Source of the DNA: Burkholderiales bacterium
Lineage (GTDB): Bacteria > Pseudomonadota > Gammaproteobacteria > Burkholderiales > SG8-39
Reading direction: 5' to 3'
NCBI GenBank assembly: GCA_020846575.1
Contig: JADLDQ010000048.1
Coordinates: 1 to 7,104, forward strand
DNA length: 7,104 bases
The position numbers and the translations under genes are program-made. The notes beneath the pieces were generated by a model. The model searched no databases and had not been told where the DNA came from. It saw only the letters and a list, made by a program, of their open reading frames with translations. How positions within the stretch are numbered: position 1 is the first letter of the stretch; each line of letters opens with the position of its first letter. This document shows, piece after piece, positions 5,058 to 7,104 of the stretch.

Positions 5058-5239
5058 GCGCTCGAGCGGGCAGTGGCGCGCATCGCCCGCTGCCGGGGCG
5101 CGCCCCCCTCGCCGCGAAGCTCACCGGGCTAGGCCTGGACCCGGCCGGCGCGTCGCCCGAGGGCTTTCGCGAAATCATGCGGCGCGATGGCGCGAAGCGG
5201 GCGAAGCGCATCAGGAACGCCGGCATCGAGGTGGAGTGA
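5058..5239 (+). pseudogene. remnant of a Bug/TctC-type solute-binding receptor C-terminus
   Basis: The gap between the SDR and the sulfatase-like gene translates from 5102 to a TGA at 5237-5239 as a C-terminal tail of the tripartite-tricarboxylate transporter receptor (Bug/TctC) type: LAAKLTGLGLDPAG, SPEGFREIMRRDGAKRAKRI, then RNAGIEVE-stop. Family proteins end in the same pattern (LxxLGxxPxGxSPEEF...AKxVxxAGIxxE). Before 5102 the match continues only in another frame (ALERAVARIAR, 5058-5090), so a one-base frameshift appears to lie in the run of six C at 5103-5108. The remaining domain of a roughly 320-residue periplasmic protein, including its signal peptide, is absent, and the SDR stop directly abuts the remnant. 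It is therefore a decayed leftover, probably from a deletion that brought the SDR next to the hydrolase. The match is by eye from a short segment. Confidence 0.62.
5065..5091 (+). terminator. weak hairpin after the SDR stop
   Basis: AGCGGGC (5065-5071) pairs with GCCCGCT (5085-5091), a seven-base-pair stem with a 13-base loop, starting 8 bases after the SDR stop. No T-run follows. It lies inside the receptor remnant, so it may be only a chance stem in GC-rich DNA. Confidence 0.25.
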
Positions 5240-5247
5240 GGAAGTCA

Positions 5248-6819
5248 ATGCCGAAGACGCGCAACATCCTTTTCATCATGTGCGACCAGCTGCGAGCGGA
5301 CTACCTGTCCTGCGCGGGCCACCCGAGCATGGAGACGCCCAACATCGATGCGCTCGCCGCCAGGGGCACCCGCTTCACCCGCGCCTACGTGCAGGCGCCG
5401 GTGTGCGGGCCCTCGCGCATGTCCGCCTACACCGGGCGCTACAGCTTCAGCCACGGCGCGACCTGGAACTTCTTCCCCCTGCCGGTGGGCGAGCGGACGC
5501 TCGGCGACTACCTGCGGCCGCACGGCGTGCGCACCGCGCTGGTGGGCAAGACCCACATGGAGCCGGACGAGGAGGGCATGAAGCGCTTCGGCCTCGCGCC
5601 CGAGCGCGGCGACGGCCTGCTCGTGTCCGAGTGCGGCTTCGAACCCTACGACAGGGACGACGGCGTGCACCCGGACAAGCGCGGCGCCCTCGACTTCGCC
5701 TACAACGACTACCTGCGCGCGCACGGCTACAGGGATGCGAATCCCTGGCACAGCTTCGCCAACTCGGCCGCGGGCCCGGACGGGAAAACCCTGTCGGGCT
5801 GGAACATGAGGAACGCGCGCCTGCCCGCCCGGGTGAAGGAGGAGCATTCCGAGACCGCCTACTGCACCGAGCGCGCGCTGGCGTTCATCCGCGAGCAGGG
5901 CGAGGCCCCGTGGTGCCTGCACCTGTCCTACATCAAGCCGCACTGGCCCTACATGGCGCCCGCCCCGTACCACGCGATGTACGCCGGGAAGGACGTGATT
6001 CCCGCGGTGAGGAGCGAGGCGGAGCGGCGCGACCCGCACCCGGTGTTCGGCGCGTTCATGCGGCACCGGGAGGGTCTGGTCTTCGCGCGCGAGGAGGTGA
6101 GGGCGGCGGTGATCCCGACCTACATGGGTCTCACCCGGCAGATCGACGACCACCTGGGTCGCCTGTTCCGGTTTCTCGAGGATTCGGGTCGCATGAAGGA
6201 CACCTTGATCGTGTTCACCAGCGACCACGGCGATTTTCTCGGCGACCACTGGCTGGGGGAGAAGGAACTGTTCTACGAGCAGGCGGCGCGGGTGCCGCTG
6301 ATCGTCTACGACCCGGAAGACGGCGCGCCCCGCGGCGCGGTGTCGGATGACTTCGCCGAGTCGATCGACCTGGTGCCGACCTTTCTGGACGCGCTGGGCA
6401 TCCCGATTCCCACCCACGTGCTGGAGGGGCGCTCGCTCCTGCCGCGCGTGCGGCGCGGCGAACCGCTCGCGCGCGAGGCGGTGTTCAGCGAGCTGGACTA
6501 CGGCGCCTACCCGGCGCGCCAGGCGCTCGGCCTCTCGGTCAACCAGGCGCGCGCGGTGATGGTGCTGACCCGGGGCTGGAAGATGGTCCACTACGACGGA
6601 TTCGCGCCGCAGCTCTTCGACCTGGAGACCGATCCGCGGGAGCTGCGCGACCTGGGGTGCGACCCGGGCTGCGCGGCGGTGCGCGCCCAGATGAAGGACC
6701 GGATCTTCGACTGGATGCGCAGCCGCAAGAACCGCATCGCCACCACCGACGCCTTCGCCGAGATGCAGGGCACACGCAAGAACGCCGGCGGCGACGTGCT
6801 GATCGGGCGCTGGGAGTAG
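5248..6819 (+). CDS. formylglycine-dependent sulfatase / phosphonate monoester hydrolase
   Basis: This 523-residue enzyme belongs to the alkaline phosphatase superfamily, sulfatase branch, close to phosphonate monoester hydrolases and promiscuous arylsulfatases. The signature CGPSRMSAYTGR places the nucleophile at Cys53 (oxidised to formylglycine in active enzymes) with Arg57. Metal ligands are Asp13-Gln14 in IMCDQLRADY, and Asp326-His327 in FTSDHGDFLGDH. Other expected active-site residues are Lys101-Thr-His103 (VGKTHM), His232 in IKPHWPY, and Lys339 in LGEKELFYE. The C-terminus carries the usual FDLETDPRELRDLG motif. There is no signal peptide, so it should be cytoplasmic, unlike many secreted sulfatases. 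Known chemistry: hydrolysis of sulfate esters, phosphonate monoesters or phosphodiesters; which one cannot be told from sequence alone. The start at 5248 follows GAGGAAG and matches the family N-terminus (TRNILFIMCDQLRADY); upstream in-frame sequence belongs to the receptor remnant region. No formylglycine-generating enzyme is in the window. Confidence 0.92.
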   Translation: MPKTRNILFIMCDQLRADYLSCAGHPSMETPNIDALAARGTRFTRAYVQAPVCGPSRMSAYTGRYSFSHGATWNFFPLPVGERTLGDYLRPHGVRTALVGKTHMEPDEEGMKRFGLAPERGDGLLVSECGFEPYDRDDGVHPDKRGALDFAYNDYLRAHGYRDANPWHSFANSAAGPDGKTLSGWNMRNARLPARVKEEHSETAYCTERALAFIREQGEAPWCLHLSYIKPHWPYMAPAPYHAMYAGKDVIPAVRSEAERRDPHPVFGAFMRHREGLVFAREEVRAAVIPTYMGLTRQIDDHLGRLFRFLEDSGRMKDTLIVFTSDHGDFLGDHWLGEKELFYEQAARVPLIVYDPEDGAPRGAVSDDFAESIDLVPTFLDALGIPIPTHVLEGRSLLPRVRRGEPLAREAVFSELDYGAYPARQALGLSVNQARAVMVLTRGWKMVHYDGFAPQLFDLETDPRELRDLGCDPGCAAVRAQMKDRIFDWMRSRKNRIATTDAFAEMQGTRKNAGGDVLIGRWE

Positions 6820-6927
6820 TTTCGATCGGGAGTACGCCCGAGAAGTCGGTTCGCTCTCGGCGAGCCAGCCCGCGCGGGATTCGAGCGCCGCGACGCGCGC
6901 CTCCAAGCGGTCGATACACTCGTTCAT
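6820..6927 (-). other. possible second small ORF start, coupled by TGATG, running into antisense of the sulfatase gene
   Basis: On the - strand an ATG at 6927-6925 shares a base with the stop of the coiled-coil gene (TGATG), as in translationally coupled genes. The first 17 residues, MNECIDRLEARVAALES, form a heptad pattern. The frame then loses character after about residue 25 and continues without stop far into the antisense strand of the sulfatase-like gene. It could be the 5' end of a gene whose remainder was replaced, or a chance ORF. I see no terminator with a T-run in this gap; TCGGG/CCCGA at 6826-6841 is a short stem only. Confidence 0.25.
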
Positions 6928-7103
6928 CACCGGTACGGTGGCGAGAAGTGCGCCATGTGCCGCTCCAGTGAGGTGAGCCGCTGCCTCACGTCGTTGGTGC
7001 TGGCCTCCAGCACCGAGAACCGATGAAACACGGTCTTGCAATTCTCGCGAGTCTCGGCGCGCGCGTCGCGCGCTTCGGCACGAATCTCCGTCAGGATCCG
7101 AGA
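6927..7103 (-). CDS. C-terminal part of a small coiled-coil protein (partial, runs off the right edge)
   Basis: The - strand encodes 58 residues and a TGA at 6929-6927. The start is outside the window. The sequence is helical and strongly charged: ILTEIRAEARDARAETREN, then VFHRFSVLEASTNDVRQRLT and SLERHM, ending FSPPYR. Hydrophobic positions recur at heptad-like spacing (V, L, V, L, L), which indicates a coiled coil. It has no membrane segment in the visible part. Similar short proteins with repeated LEx/RLxxLE patterns are common in phages and accessory DNA, but I cannot name a family. It converges with the sulfatase-like gene. The evidence for coding is the regular amphipathic pattern and an open frame without low-complexity shadow character; it is still a short partial ORF. 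Confidence 0.5.
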   Translation of the reverse strand, partial: SRILTEIRAEARDARAETRENCKTVFHRFSVLEASTNDVRQRLTSLERHMAHFSPPYR

Positions 7104-7104
7104 A

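Noticed and set aside
5245..7041. A very long - strand open frame across the whole sulfatase-like gene.
   Set aside because: It is antisense to a clearly recognised enzyme, is rich in Arg, Ala, Val and His as expected of a GC-rich shadow frame, and has no domain resemblance. Only its first residues upstream of 6820 were kept as a weak observation.
7058..7073. GCGCGC-rich palindromic stretch near the right edge.
   Set aside because: It falls within the coiled-coil coding frame (Arg-Asp-Ala-Arg-Ala codons) and is explained by codon content.
1..7104. Search for CRISPR arrays, tRNA or rRNA genes, insertion sequences and integrase or toxin-antitoxin genes.
   Set aside because: No regularly spaced repeats, tRNA-like cloverleaf, transposase motifs or recombinase residues were seen on either strand by eye.

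Overview
The window is a GC-rich stretch of accessory or catabolic chromosome. The gene set fits a betaproteobacterium of the Burkholderiales type: an FAH-family hydrolase, a PcaF-type thiolase, a short-chain dehydrogenase, a 2-hydroxyacid dehydrogenase, an alkaline-phosphatase-superfamily hydrolase, and the tail of a Bug/TctC-type solute receptor. Taxonomy is inferred from gene content and base composition only. No RNA gene, insertion sequence, integrase or CRISPR array is visible.

Layout. Bases 1-399 hold two pieces of a fumarylacetoacetate-hydrolase (FAH) family gene in opposite orientations. The middle of the protein reads on the + strand (1-126) and the N-terminal 94 residues read on the - strand (399-118). 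They meet at a 10-base inverted microhomology near 118-127. This is a fold-back junction, either a chimera at a contig end or a real inversion. Next is a divergent gap (400-638), then an intact 3-oxoadipyl-CoA-type thiolase (639-1844), a large GC hairpin, and a 183-residue uncharacterised protein (1997-2548). A 154-base convergent gap with a three-copy tandem repeat separates that gene from a D-2-hydroxyacid dehydrogenase on the - strand (3668-2703). A 402-base divergent intergenic region (3669-4070) carries promoter-like elements and a perfect 6-4-6 palindrome. It leads into an unusual SDR protein (4071-5057) that keeps the catalytic Ser and Tyr but has Asn in place of the YxxxK lysine. Between the SDR and the next gene lies a decayed C-terminal remnant of a Bug/TctC receptor (about 5058-5239). 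A formylglycine-type sulfatase / phosphonate monoester hydrolase follows (5248-6819). The right edge (6927-7103, - strand) holds the C-terminus of a small coiled-coil protein, with a second possible ORF starting on its stop codon.

How they may work together. Thiolase, FAH hydrolase, SDR, 2-hydroxyacid dehydrogenase and a sulfate/phosphonate ester hydrolase suggest breakdown of imported organic acids or aromatic-derived compounds. The receptor remnant suggests the SDR-hydrolase part once included a tripartite-tricarboxylate-type uptake component. No regulator, sulfatase-maturing enzyme or membrane transporter subunit lies in the window, so the substrate cannot be assigned. I see no clear sign of a wholly new multi-gene system. 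The most distinctive items are the FAH fold-back junction, the receptor remnant and the SDR active-site change.
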